Assembly (NCBI RefSeq): GCF_002001165.1
Contig: NZ_MUNQ01000008.1
Location: forward strand, 310,001 to 374,000
DNA length: 64,000 nucleotides
From: Rhodanobacter sp. C05
Lineage (GTDB): Bacteria > Pseudomonadota > Gammaproteobacteria > Xanthomonadales > Rhodanobacteraceae
Direction of reading: 5' to 3'
Shown: positions 45,773 through 55,381 of the stretch, piece by piece
How positions within the stretch are numbered: the stretch's first letter is position 1
Layout: the number at the start of each line of letters is the position of its first letter
Program-made: the position numbers and the translations under genes
Notes under the pieces: model-generated
Seen by the model: only the letters and a program-made list of their open reading frames with translations
Told to the model about the DNA's origin: nothing
Database searches by the model: none

Positions 45773-48166
45773 CTACTCGACCAGGGCGACTGCCAGCGGC
45801 CGCTGGTCACTGCGACCGTGGTCGTCGACGACGCGCACGCTGTAGCTGCCTGCCGTCTGCGGCTGCCAGAACAACGACTCGCCGGGCGCACTGCGACCGA
45901 TATAGGCATCATTGACGAACCAGTACAACGCATGCGCGTCGGCATCGGTGGTGGCCATGAAGGCGATGCGCTCCTGCCCCAGCTGCTTCAGGCGCAAGGC
46001 ATAAGTGCTGCCGCGCAACGGCGAGGTGATCTGCGGTGGATCGCCATCGGGCGTGCCCGCGTCGCGGCAGCCCGGATTCTGCGGTGGTTTGCGCCGTGGG
46101 ACGCCGGCCTGCGCGAAGACCTGCTGCAGATCGGATGACCAGAATTCATAGACCTCGACGTGGGTATGTTTGCCGGCATACGGCGGACACGCGGGTTGGC
46201 CACTGGCGTCGTCGATCACCACCGGACGGTGCACGTTGCTGACCTGGATCGGCGACTTGCCGGGAATGAACCAGGTCCAGCCCTTCTGCGGGCACCATTG
46301 ATTCGGCAACTCGCCACTGGCCAGACAGATCTCCACGCGCTTGAGGTTGGCCGGCATGTGCCGGACCGGCTCGGCCAGACGTGGCTGTTCGGCCTGGATC
46401 GCATCGACGATCTGGAAAAAAAGCGGTGCTGCTGCCTCCGCGCCGACGAAGGCCGGGTTGCCGGTGCTGTCGAAATTGCCCACCCAGACCACCAGCACAT
46501 ACGGGCCGAAGCTGCCGGCCGTCCAGGCATCGCGAAACGCCCATGACGTGCCGGTCTTCCAGTACACCGGCAGATGGGTGGGTTGCGCGCCGGTGGTTTC
46601 GTCCGGGCGCGGGTTCTGCCGCAGCATGTCCATCACCATGAAGCTGGCTTCGTCGCTGAGCATGCGCGTGCCGGCGACCTGCGGGTCATCGGCGAGCAGG
46701 CGCAGCGGCCGGAGCTCACCGCGATTGGCCAGCATCGCGTACAGCCCACCGAGTTCCTGCATGGTCACTTCACCGCCGCCGAGTACCAGTGCGAGGCCAT
46801 AGTGCTTCTCGCTGGCCATGCGGCTGATGCCGGCATCGTGCAGGAACTGGTACAGGCTGGGTTGCTTCAACTGCGAGGCGACCCAGACCGCGGGAATGTT
46901 GCGGCTGCGGATCAGCGCATCGGTAGCGGTGATCGGGCCAAGGAAGTGGCCATCGAAATTCTCCGGCGTATACGGACCGAACGAGGTGGGCACATCGCGC
47001 AATACGGTCTGCGGATGTAGCACGCCCTCATCGAAACCCAACGCGTAGATGAAGGGTTTCAGGGTCGACCCGGGCGAACGCTTGGCCAGAGTGCCGTTCA
47101 CCTGGCCATCGATGCTGGCGTCACGGTAGTTCGCCGAGCCGACCAGGGCCTTGACATCCATGTCGCGGGTATCGATCAGGATTGCGGCTGCATTGCGGAT
47201 GCCGCGGCTGTCGTTGCGCGCCACAAATTGCCCGATCTGCCGCTCCAGCGCGTGCTGCATGGTGAGGTCAAGCGTGGTGGTGACACGCGTGTCGGCGTTG
47301 TCGTCAAGCACGCCACGCGCCGCCAGCACCTGCTCGACCAGATGCGGCGCCTCGAATGGCAGTTGCGACAATGGACGCAGGCTGAGTGGCAGCGAAAACA
47401 GTGGTTTGAACTCCGCATCGGCAGGATGGATTTTCAGCCAGCGTGCAAAGAGACGATTGCGCGACTCGGCCAGCCAAGCATTGATCACCGTGCCGCCTTG
47501 CGCCCGTGCGGCTTGCAGGCGCCGACTGGGATCCTGCGGGATCACGGCCAGGGTCAACGCCTCAGGCAGGTTCAGCGCAGCGGCAGGCTTGTCGAAATAC
47601 GCCAGGCTCGCTGCACCCACGCCTTCGACATTGCGACCATAGGGCGCGTAGTTGAGGTAGGCCTCGAGAATCTGCTGCTTGGAGTAGAAGAGCTCGAGCT
47701 GGATGGCTCTACCCACCTGACGCAGCTTGCCGGCGGGCGTGCGTGTATTGAGGCGCCACAGTAGACGCGCCAACTGCATGGTCACGGTCGAGCCACCCTG
47801 CGGGTTGCCGTGCCGCGCATAGGTGACCCATGCGCCACGCAACAGGCCGTAGGGGTTGAAGCCCGGATGCCAGCGGTACCAGCGGTCCTCATGCAGCAGC
47901 ACGCCGTCCACTAGCTGCGGCGAAATATCCTTCAGCGGCACCCATAAACGATAGCGGTCGTCGCTGGCGAGCGTCAGCCGCAACAAGCGGCCATGGTCGT
48001 CATAGACGGCTGTGGACGATGGCTGCCAGTCACGCAGCGCACGATGCGGCCACAATCGGCAACCGGCCAGCAGGGCGATAAGCAACATCGCGCCGACCAG
48101 CCAGTTCTGCCAGCGCCGCAGCCAGCCAATGACACCATGCATCAACGCAGCAGGCATGCTCGTCAT
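45773..48166 (-). CDS. pbpC: Penicillin-binding protein 1C PbpC
   Basis: A 797-residue class A PBP. A membrane anchor (LVGAMLLIALLAGC, near 23-36) precedes the GT51 glycosyltransferase (LLHEDRWYRWHPGF, GGSTVTMQLARLL, ILEAYLNYAPYG). The transpeptidase nucleophile is in SPGSTLKPFIYALGF and its KTG in YWKTGTSWAF. The C-terminal BiPBP_C domain is also present. PBP1C polymerises or repairs peptidoglycan. It lies 87 bases downstream of the alpha-2-macroglobulin gene, a widely conserved pair. Confidence 0.95.
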   Translation of the reverse strand: MTSMPAALMHGVIGWLRRWQNWLVGAMLLIALLAGCRLWPHRALRDWQPSSTAVYDDHGRLLRLTLASDDRYRLWVPLKDISPQLVDGVLLHEDRWYRWHPGFNPYGLLRGAWVTYARHGNPQGGSTVTMQLARLLWRLNTRTPAGKLRQVGRAIQLELFYSKQQILEAYLNYAPYGRNVEGVGAASLAYFDKPAAALNLPEALTLAVIPQDPSRRLQAARAQGGTVINAWLAESRNRLFARWLKIHPADAEFKPLFSLPLSLRPLSQLPFEAPHLVEQVLAARGVLDDNADTRVTTTLDLTMQHALERQIGQFVARNDSRGIRNAAAILIDTRDMDVKALVGSANYRDASIDGQVNGTLAKRSPGSTLKPFIYALGFDEGVLHPQTVLRDVPTSFGPYTPENFDGHFLGPITATDALIRSRNIPAVWVASQLKQPSLYQFLHDAGISRMASEKHYGLALVLGGGEVTMQELGGLYAMLANRGELRPLRLLADDPQVAGTRMLSDEASFMVMDMLRQNPRPDETTGAQPTHLPVYWKTGTSWAFRDAWTAGSFGPYVLVVWVGNFDSTGNPAFVGAEAAAPLFFQIVDAIQAEQPRLAEPVRHMPANLKRVEICLASGELPNQWCPQKGWTWFIPGKSPIQVSNVHRPVVIDDASGQPACPPYAGKHTHVEVYEFWSSDLQQVFAQAGVPRRKPPQNPGCRDAGTPDGDPPQITSPLRGSTYALRLKQLGQERIAFMATTDADAHALYWFVNDAYIGRSAPGESLFWQPQTAGSYSVRVVDDHGRSDQRPLAVALVE

Positions 48167-48213
48167 ATCGGCCGTCGATGACGTGTCTTCACGAACACCG
48201 CCTGTTTACCCAA

Positions 48214-48236
48214 CCCTCTCCCCATGGGGGAGAGGG
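48214..48236. repeat. CCCTCTCCCC/GGGGAGAGGG hairpin repeat between the alpha-2-macroglobulin gene and pbpC
   Basis: A perfect 10-base stem with a 3-base loop in the 87-base gap. This CT-rich inverted repeat is common in Xanthomonadales intergenic regions. It could also slow transcription into pbpC. Confidence 0.7.
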
Positions 48237-48253
48237 CATGCCTCGCGCCTGGC

Positions 48254-51200
48254 TCACGGTTTGGGATCGACCACGGTCAACGTACCGCCAGCGATCGAGC
48301 GCGCCTGGATATTGCGCTCGTACATCGACTCGCCGTAGGCCGGCGGTATCACGTACTTGCCGGCGTTGGTGGCCTTGATGCGATAGACGAATTCGCGCAC
48401 ATCCGCGGTAGCGGTACCGTAGATCACCACACGATCCTCGCGGATGTCCGCATATTCGGGCCGCCAGGTGGAACTGCCCAGACCGACCGGCGAACGCCAT
48501 TCGGAAGGCGCTGCATTGCTGTCGCCACCCTGATCGCTGGCGCTGCTGCCATCGTCCTGCTTGTCGGTCACCACCGGCGGCGGCTGAATCACCGGGTCGA
48601 AACCACCCGGCAGCAGGTCGACAATGGCCACGTTGGCAACATCGTGGTTGTCGGTCGAGCGGATCTTGATATGGACGTCGATCTCCTGGCCAACCTCGAT
48701 CTGGTCCAGCGCCTTGCCATCGACGTCGGTGTACTCGCGTACGATCTCGAAGCCATTCTTGATCGGCGTGGTTGGCACATCGTTGTCATAACCGCCCTGG
48801 CTGACCACATACCACGCCGGCAGGCTGCTGCCGTTGAAGAAGCGCAGGCGCGGAATGCCGTTGCCCCATGTGGCCGTCTGCTGCAAGCCATCCAGTTTGC
48901 CCACCACCTGCAGGCTGCCATCCGGCTTCACCGCATTGATGGCGAGCTTGGCCGTCTCGTCCTTGGCCAGATTGGCATACGCATCGAGCGCAAGGATCGT
49001 CATCGATGAGGACAAAGTGTTGTAACGACCCTCCTGCAACGGCGTGACGATATTGACCAAGGCCTGCGGCGGCAGATCCCTGACGCGGTCGGGGAAGTGC
49101 TTGGCCAGCAGGTACAGCACCGTGCTGTCGCGGATCAGCGGGTCATAGTAGTAGTCATAGCTCCAGTCCTTGTCCTTGGCCTCGCGTACCAGCAGCTTCT
49201 GCGGGCCGGCGATCAACCGCGCCGCCTCGTGGTCCTGCTTGAGCAGCTGATAGGACGCAGCCAGCCATGCTGCGGTCACGTCGTTCTTCCAGTCATCCGG
49301 ATAGGCAGCATCCAGCCGCCTCTGCACCGAGGCCAGATAGTTGGTGGTAACCGTGCCCTGGCGGGTCAGCAGGTAGATGGCATAGGCACGCTGGCGCAGT
49401 GACGCCAGCGAGTCATCGCCTTCACTGGCAGCTATCTGGCGCAGGTAGGTGTTGCCGGCATCGAACATGTCCTGTGGGACACTCTGGCCACGATCGCGCG
49501 CCTCCAGCATGAAGTGCATCGCATAGTTGCTGAGGAACGCATCCGCATCCGGCGTGGCTTCCCACACGCCGAAGCCGCCCTTGCTGTTCTGCCGGCTGTG
49601 CAAGGTGTCGAACAGTGCGCTCAGCGCATCCGCCTCGCTGAAGTCGTTGGTGTCGGTGGATGCCTTGAGCAGTGCCTTGAACTCCGGCCGCTGGCCGAAC
49701 ACCAGCGCCGGCATCGCACGGCTCAGGATCTGCTCGGTGCAGAAGTGCGGGAAATCCACCAGATAGGCCGTGAGGCCACGGCTGAGTACCAGCGGCAGGT
49801 TGGAAATCGCCGCATCGCGCTTGGCATACTCGTCGTACATCTGGCGCAGGTTTGGCAGGTCGGTCTTGTTGCCTGCGTTGATTTCGCCGGCATCCACGAC
49901 TGTGCGATAGGTGGCCGCCGGACGTACCGACAGATCCACACTCTGCGTTGCCGACTTGTCGCCATAGTTGGCCGAGAAGCTGAGGTTGCCGGAACCGAGT
50001 ACGCCGGTCGCCTTGACCCGGAACTTCGCCACACCTTCACGCATTTCGCCAAGGCTCAGCGACTGGTTGTCACTGCCGAGCACCTTCAGCTGCGGGCCAG
50101 TCTTCAGCGTCACCTTGACCGGTACCGCCTTGCCACCCAGGCCCGTGAGGTTGTTGGCCACGCCGACGCTGACTTCCACTTCATCGCCTGGTGCCACCGT
50201 GGTCGGCACGTTCGGCGAGAGCACGAAATCGCCGCGCACGGTGGTGGCACCTTCGAAAGTGCCGATCTGCTCGGGCGACACAGTCATCGCCATCACCCGC
50301 AGGTTGCCGTTGAAATAGTCCGGCACCTGGTATTGCAGATCCTTCTCGCCATCCACGTCGACGATGCCGGACCAGTACACCACCGGCTTGTCGCGCTTGC
50401 GCTTGAACGGGTTGAGCTGGCGCCCGATCGCCGCGTTCGCGTCACCACCTGGTGCTGCCATCGCCACCAGCTTGGCGAAATCCGGCAGGATCAGGTCGAG
50501 GATCTGCGAGGTCTGTACTTCCAGCATGCGCTTGCGGAAGAAATACTTCAGCGGGTCACCCAGCTTGTAACGCGCCACCTGCAGGATGCCCTCGTCCACC
50601 GCCCAGACCACCGCTTTGGCCGGGTGCGCGGAAGTGAGTTTGAAGGTGACCGTCTCGCCTGGCTTCACCACCGCCGGTGATTCCACCTTGACCTCATTGC
50701 GGCGCGCGTCGAGGTTGACCGAGAACGGCACCACCCCATAGCTCAGCGGGCTCATGAAAATCTCGTCCGAGGACGGATCGCGGATGTATTGCACGTTGAT
50801 GTAACCGTTGCCCTCGAAATCGGCAGGCACGCTGATGTGCTGCACGGAACTGGTGCTGTCGGCATGGAACCACGTATACGCGTAGACCTTGTCGCGCTCG
50901 ATGGTGATCACGCCGCTGCCCGCATACGGCGCGCGGATGGAGACTTCCACTGGCTCGCCCGGCACATAGTCCTGCTTGTCCAGCTTGATCTGCAGTTCCG
51001 CATTGCGATCCAGTGCGCGGGCCACGTTGCCGTCACCCATCACCGAATAATCGACACGGTTCACCTCGGTGTCGTCGCTACGCAGGATCTGCAACGAGTA
51101 GTCACCGGGCTTGTCGGTATTCAGCGCGTAGTCCGTTCCGCCATGAACGATCGCAAGCGGCTGCTCGCTGACCGTGATGTCCTTGAGCTTGGACTCGTAC

Positions 51201-54200
51201 TTGTAGACACCCGAATCCTGCTTGGTCAGCACCGATACGTAGCGATGTTCGAGCAGACGTGCCTTGAGTCCTTTCAGATCGATCGACTTCGCCTGCGGGT
51301 CGATCGCCACCAGCTGCAAATGGCGGACGGCGCCATGACTTATGTATTCGAGACTGTCCACCGACTTGTAGCCTACGAGCCACTCGTTCGCGGAAACCAG
51401 CGTTTGCGCTGCTGCCGCCACGCTGCGGCCGCCGTCGGCCTCGTAGGCCTTGGCCAGGAAATAGAGTTCATAGCTGGCGTCGGCGTATTTCTTCAGATCC
51501 AGCGCGAATTCGACATGCCCCTTGTCGTCGGTGGTGCCATCCTGCAGCTTCTCCTCGTAGCCTTCCTTGGCGCGACGGGTGTCGTAGAAGTGGAACTCGG
51601 GCCAGCTGTGGAACTCCGGCCATGCCGGGGTCAGGGTCAGTGTGGCCTCCACCCGGCGCGCTGCCGCCGGCGTGCCGAACAGGTTCTGCAGGTCGACCAG
51701 CGCCTTCAGTTGATCGGGCTTTACCCAACCTTCGGCGACCTGCTGCGACAGCTTGGCGTTGACCTTCATGCGATCGGGCAGGAACTCCTTCACCTGCACC
51801 GTGGTGCTGCCGATCTGGTCACCGATATCACCGTTCTTGCGGGTGATGTAGAGGTTCACCGTCCAGGTGCCGGTAGGCGCCGTTTCGGCCGGTGCATAGG
51901 CGAGTTCGCCAAAACCGGAAGCGTCTATCGACAGCGGCAACTGCTTTACGGTGACACCGCGCGGATCAACGATTTCCGCCTGCATCGGCACGCCGACCAC
52001 GCTGTGGGTCCAGTTGGCAGCGCGCACGATCAGGCCAATGTGGAAGGTGTCGCCTGGGCGGTAGATGCCGCGGTCGGAGAAAAGGTATGACGACAACTCA
52101 CCTTGGTTGACCGCGTTGCGCTCACCACCGACATCGAAGCGCGAGTAGTCGATCTGGCGATCCTCGCGGCCTAGCGGCAAGAACGACAGGTCGTCGCCCT
52201 TCTTAACCAGATACATCACCGGTGTTTTCTCGTGACCGAGCCCTTTCAGCGAAGGGAAATGCACTACACCATCAGCAGTGGTGGTCTGCGAGAACAGAGA
52301 TTGCCCGTTGATCGCCAGCACCGATACGGTGGCTGCATCGACCGGCTTTCCGGTGCTGATCGACTGCACGAACACATCCTGGCTGCCATCGAGCGCACGC
52401 TTCACCAACAAACCAAGGTCGGTTACCACCACCAGTCGCGTATCGCTGGTGCCATCAGCATTGCCGGCACCATCGCTGCTGTCGTTGTTGTCTGCCTCGC
52501 TGCCGTCGCTGGCGGCCGTATCGTCCGTCGCACTGGCGGCGCCATGTGCTTCGCCGGCCTCGGCATCCCTGGCCTTCTTCAGTTCTTCAGCCTGCTTCAA
52601 TTCGGCCTGGCGATCGTAAGTGGACAGGTGCAAAAGGAATACGCCGCGCTTGCCGTCCTTGAGATACTGGCCCAGGTCGACACCCTCGTAGTGCGCCTTG
52701 GTCGGATCGGCTTCCGGAAAGCTGATCTTCTGCACGAAGCGGTCAACGATGTGGTCTTCGCTGAAGCTCGCGTCCATGTCCGGCTGGCTGAACTTGCCGG
52801 AGGTGAAGCTGACCAGATGCTGCAGTTGATCCGGCAGCACACGGCCGATGACCATGCGCAGGCCAGGCACGTTCCGCGAGACCACCGACACCCGCTTGCT
52901 GCCCGATAAAGGCAGCAATGAGCCGTCAGCCATGAAATTGAGCAGCTTCGGATAGTCCGGTACACGGAACAATTCGGTGCGCGGATGACCCATCACGTAA
53001 CCGCCGAAGGACTTCAGCCCCTCGCTCACCCGGACATAGATCTGCTGTCCCGGATCGGCGTGGTACTTGAAGCTCTGCATCTGTTGGTAATCGTTTTCCG
53101 CCGGCACCAGTTCCAGCTTCAACGGCTGCGACTGGCTCAGTACGGACTCGCTCACCTCGCTCTCGCCCCATTCGTAGGGCGGCTCGTCGTCCGCCTGCGG
53201 CGGCTTTTGCTTGGGGTTGCGCTTGGGCAGAATCCACGCCTTGGTAAGGCTGACCAGATCGGTATCGCGTACCGTGCCGCCCACGTTCATCACCAGTACC
53301 TGTTCCGGCTCGTACTTGTCGTTGTTGACGAGGGTCGGCTGGATATCGTCGATGCGCAGGCTGTACAGGCCCGGCACACGCACATTGGCTGCAAGCGCAT
53401 CCTTGGTCGGATCGCCGCCACGTACGCTGGCGACGCCCTTGTCCAGCTTGAACTGCACACTGCCATCGTCGCGTGGCAAAGCCAGCGGCTGCGAGTGCAC
53501 CCATGCGTTGAGCTTGTTCGCGTCGTAGTTGACCGTGTAGGTCAGCGCATCACCGACCTTCAGGCCCTTGGCATCATACAGCGCAAGATTGATGCGCTTC
53601 TCGAACTGGCTGGTGTCTACCGGATAATTGAAGCTCACCTGCACGATGGTCTTCTTGGCGGTGGGGTTCTGCGGATCCTGGTAGAACTCCGAGTTGACGA
53701 CCGCGGCCGTGAACGGCTGCGTGTCGAAAGTGAAGCTGTCCTCGTCCATCAGCACCTTGGCTGCGAACGCCTTGACCTTGTCGAAGCGCACTTCGTAATG
53801 CATTCCGACCGGCCAGTCTTCCGCAGGCACGAAACGCAGGACGCGATCGCCGCTCCAGCTCCATTGACCCTTCATTACCGGCGACATCACGATGCCTTCG
53901 GTTACCGGTTTGCCAACCAGTTCGATCGGTGCGGCCGAACCGGAAAACGTAACCAGCAAGGGGCGAATCGCGATCGGCTTGGCGGTGTAGTCGGTCAGTC
54001 CAGGCGCCTGCACTTGGAACGTGATCTTGTCGGGTTCGACCGGTTTGGGACGGTTCTTGTACCACTGCCAGCCATACCAGCCACCCACCGTCGCGAGCAA
54101 CAGCACCAGCAGGCCACCTGCAAAATGCAGCGGTCGACGACGTATCGCTGTGCCGGTTGCCGGCATCCAGGCCGGCGCTGACCACGCCACGTTGCCGATC

Positions 54201-54286
54201 AGCGGCCTGAGGATCAGCGCGATCGCATAAAGCGATCCACGCACGAGGCGCACCGGCAGCATGAGCAGAAACCGCAGTAGATCCAT
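48254..54286 (-). CDS. Giant bacterial alpha-2-macroglobulin with thioester
   Basis: A 2010-residue envelope protein. A membrane segment at residues 54-73 (HFAGGLLVLLLATVGGWYGW) anchors it to the inner membrane with a periplasmic body. MG-type beta domains fill the rest. The thioester motif CxEQ is present as CTEQ at Cys1516, so it can trap an attacking protease covalently. E. coli YfhM is shorter (about 1650) and is a lipoprotein with CLEQ; here anchoring is by a helix. Two acidic Ser/Asp-rich linkers are visible (near 590-620 and 1910-1930). The partner PBP1C would repair peptidoglycan after breach. Confidence 0.93.
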   Translation of the reverse strand: MDLLRFLLMLPVRLVRGSLYAIALILRPLIGNVAWSAPAWMPATGTAIRRRPLHFAGGLLVLLLATVGGWYGWQWYKNRPKPVEPDKITFQVQAPGLTDYTAKPIAIRPLLVTFSGSAAPIELVGKPVTEGIVMSPVMKGQWSWSGDRVLRFVPAEDWPVGMHYEVRFDKVKAFAAKVLMDEDSFTFDTQPFTAAVVNSEFYQDPQNPTAKKTIVQVSFNYPVDTSQFEKRINLALYDAKGLKVGDALTYTVNYDANKLNAWVHSQPLALPRDDGSVQFKLDKGVASVRGGDPTKDALAANVRVPGLYSLRIDDIQPTLVNNDKYEPEQVLVMNVGGTVRDTDLVSLTKAWILPKRNPKQKPPQADDEPPYEWGESEVSESVLSQSQPLKLELVPAENDYQQMQSFKYHADPGQQIYVRVSEGLKSFGGYVMGHPRTELFRVPDYPKLLNFMADGSLLPLSGSKRVSVVSRNVPGLRMVIGRVLPDQLQHLVSFTSGKFSQPDMDASFSEDHIVDRFVQKISFPEADPTKAHYEGVDLGQYLKDGKRGVFLLHLSTYDRQAELKQAEELKKARDAEAGEAHGAASATDDTAASDGSEADNNDSSDGAGNADGTSDTRLVVVTDLGLLVKRALDGSQDVFVQSISTGKPVDAATVSVLAINGQSLFSQTTTADGVVHFPSLKGLGHEKTPVMYLVKKGDDLSFLPLGREDRQIDYSRFDVGGERNAVNQGELSSYLFSDRGIYRPGDTFHIGLIVRAANWTHSVVGVPMQAEIVDPRGVTVKQLPLSIDASGFGELAYAPAETAPTGTWTVNLYITRKNGDIGDQIGSTTVQVKEFLPDRMKVNAKLSQQVAEGWVKPDQLKALVDLQNLFGTPAAARRVEATLTLTPAWPEFHSWPEFHFYDTRRAKEGYEEKLQDGTTDDKGHVEFALDLKKYADASYELYFLAKAYEADGGRSVAAAAQTLVSANEWLVGYKSVDSLEYISHGAVRHLQLVAIDPQAKSIDLKGLKARLLEHRYVSVLTKQDSGVYKYESKLKDITVSEQPLAIVHGGTDYALNTDKPGDYSLQILRSDDTEVNRVDYSVMGDGNVARALDRNAELQIKLDKQDYVPGEPVEVSIRAPYAGSGVITIERDKVYAYTWFHADSTSSVQHISVPADFEGNGYINVQYIRDPSSDEIFMSPLSYGVVPFSVNLDARRNEVKVESPAVVKPGETVTFKLTSAHPAKAVVWAVDEGILQVARYKLGDPLKYFFRKRMLEVQTSQILDLILPDFAKLVAMAAPGGDANAAIGRQLNPFKRKRDKPVVYWSGIVDVDGEKDLQYQVPDYFNGNLRVMAMTVSPEQIGTFEGATTVRGDFVLSPNVPTTVAPGDEVEVSVGVANNLTGLGGKAVPVKVTLKTGPQLKVLGSDNQSLSLGEMREGVAKFRVKATGVLGSGNLSFSANYGDKSATQSVDLSVRPAATYRTVVDAGEINAGNKTDLPNLRQMYDEYAKRDAAISNLPLVLSRGLTAYLVDFPHFCTEQILSRAMPALVFGQRPEFKALLKASTDTNDFSEADALSALFDTLHSRQNSKGGFGVWEATPDADAFLSNYAMHFMLEARDRGQSVPQDMFDAGNTYLRQIAASEGDDSLASLRQRAYAIYLLTRQGTVTTNYLASVQRRLDAAYPDDWKNDVTAAWLAASYQLLKQDHEAARLIAGPQKLLVREAKDKDWSYDYYYDPLIRDSTVLYLLAKHFPDRVRDLPPQALVNIVTPLQEGRYNTLSSSMTILALDAYANLAKDETAKLAINAVKPDGSLQVVGKLDGLQQTATWGNGIPRLRFFNGSSLPAWYVVSQGGYDNDVPTTPIKNGFEIVREYTDVDGKALDQIEVGQEIDVHIKIRSTDNHDVANVAIVDLLPGGFDPVIQPPPVVTDKQDDGSSASDQGGDSNAAPSEWRSPVGLGSSTWRPEYADIREDRVVIYGTATADVREFVYRIKATNAGKYVIPPAYGESMYERNIQARSIAGGTLTVVDPKP

Positions 54287-54446
54287 GACACTTCCCGATA
54301 ATCATCCAGTGAACACATCGGTCACGGGTACGACAAGAAGCACTCTCCAGGAGTGCTCTTGCATAAACCGTTTTCCCCATGCACATGCTGCCATGCAGTT
54401 ATGGCAGGACACGGCGCAGATTCTGACATGCTGCCGCATGAAACCA

Positions 54447-54469
54447 GAAGGCGCCACAAGGGCGCCTTC
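54447..54469 (-). terminator. Hairpin downstream of galU
   Basis: A perfect 9-base stem GAAGGCGCC / GGCGCCTTC with a 5-base loop, 28 bases after the galU stop. A second hairpin overlaps the stop itself (54484-54495 region) and a third lies at 54339-54357. The T-runs are weak. Together they probably separate galU from the alpha-2-macroglobulin gene. Confidence 0.5.
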
Positions 54470-54496
54470 ATTGCATCTGGCTTTCCCAAGCCAGAT

Positions 54497-55381
54497 TCAG
54501 AGTTTGGCGGCGAACTCGCGCACGGTCTGAGCCAGTTTCGGATCCTGCATCGCCATGTGCATGGTGGCGCGCACCAGACCGGCCTTGTTGCCGCAGTCGA
54601 AACGGGTGCCCTCGAAGCGGTAGGCCAGCACCTTGCCCTGCTCCTTCAGCAGCGCATCGATGGCGTCGGTGAGCTGGATTTCGCCGCCGGCACCCGGTGT
54701 GGTCTGCTCCAGCAGCGCAAAGATGCGTCCCGGCAGCACGTAGCGGCCGACCACCGCCAGATTGGATGGCGCATCAGCCGGCTTGGGCTTCTCCACCATG
54801 TGACGGATCCACGCACTGCGCTCATCGACCGGTGTGGCATCGACGATGCCGTACTTGTCGGTCTCGTTGTGCGGCACCTCTTCCACCGCGATCACACCGG
54901 CCCGCTGGGCGTCGGCCAGTTCGGCCATCTGTCGCAGTGCGCCCTTGCCCGTACCGATTGCGCCGTTCCAGATCAGGTCATCGGGCAACACCACGCCAAA
55001 CGGCTCGTCGCCGACCACCGGTTTGGCGCACAGCACGGCATGGCCCAGACCGAGTGCCTCGGGCTGGGTCACGAAGATCGCCCGCACATGGCGCGGCAAG
55101 GTGCCCTGTACCAAGGCCAGCAGTTCGTCCTTACCCTTCTCCTGCAGCTTCGCCTCGAGCTCATAGGCCTTGTCGAAGTAGTCAGCGATCGCGTGCTTGT
55201 AGCGATTGGTGACGAAGATCAAGGTGTCGGCACCGGCATCCACCGCCTCGTCGACGGCGTACTGGATCAGCGGCTTGTCGAGTACCGGCAGCATTTCCTT
55301 GGCAACCACTTTGGTCGCCGGCAGAAAACGCGTGCCGAGACCGGCCACGGGGAACACCACTTTGCGCAGAGGCTTGCTCAC
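54497..55381 (-). CDS. galU: UTP-glucose-1-phosphate uridylyltransferase GalU
   Basis: GalU makes UDP-glucose for LPS and exopolysaccharide. The 294-residue product opens KVVFPVAGLGTRFLPATKVVAKEMLP (nucleotidyltransferase loop and lysine) and has FGVVLPDDLIWN and GEIQLTDAIDALL. The start is a GTG at 55381, directly after the stop of the CapD-like gene, with no gap. Last gene of the lapA-to-galU run. Confidence 0.96.
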   Translation of the reverse strand: MSKPLRKVVFPVAGLGTRFLPATKVVAKEMLPVLDKPLIQYAVDEAVDAGADTLIFVTNRYKHAIADYFDKAYELEAKLQEKGKDELLALVQGTLPRHVRAIFVTQPEALGLGHAVLCAKPVVGDEPFGVVLPDDLIWNGAIGTGKGALRQMAELADAQRAGVIAVEEVPHNETDKYGIVDATPVDERSAWIRHMVEKPKPADAPSNLAVVGRYVLPGRIFALLEQTTPGAGGEIQLTDAIDALLKEQGKVLAYRFEGTRFDCGNKAGLVRATMHMAMQDPKLAQTVREFAAKL

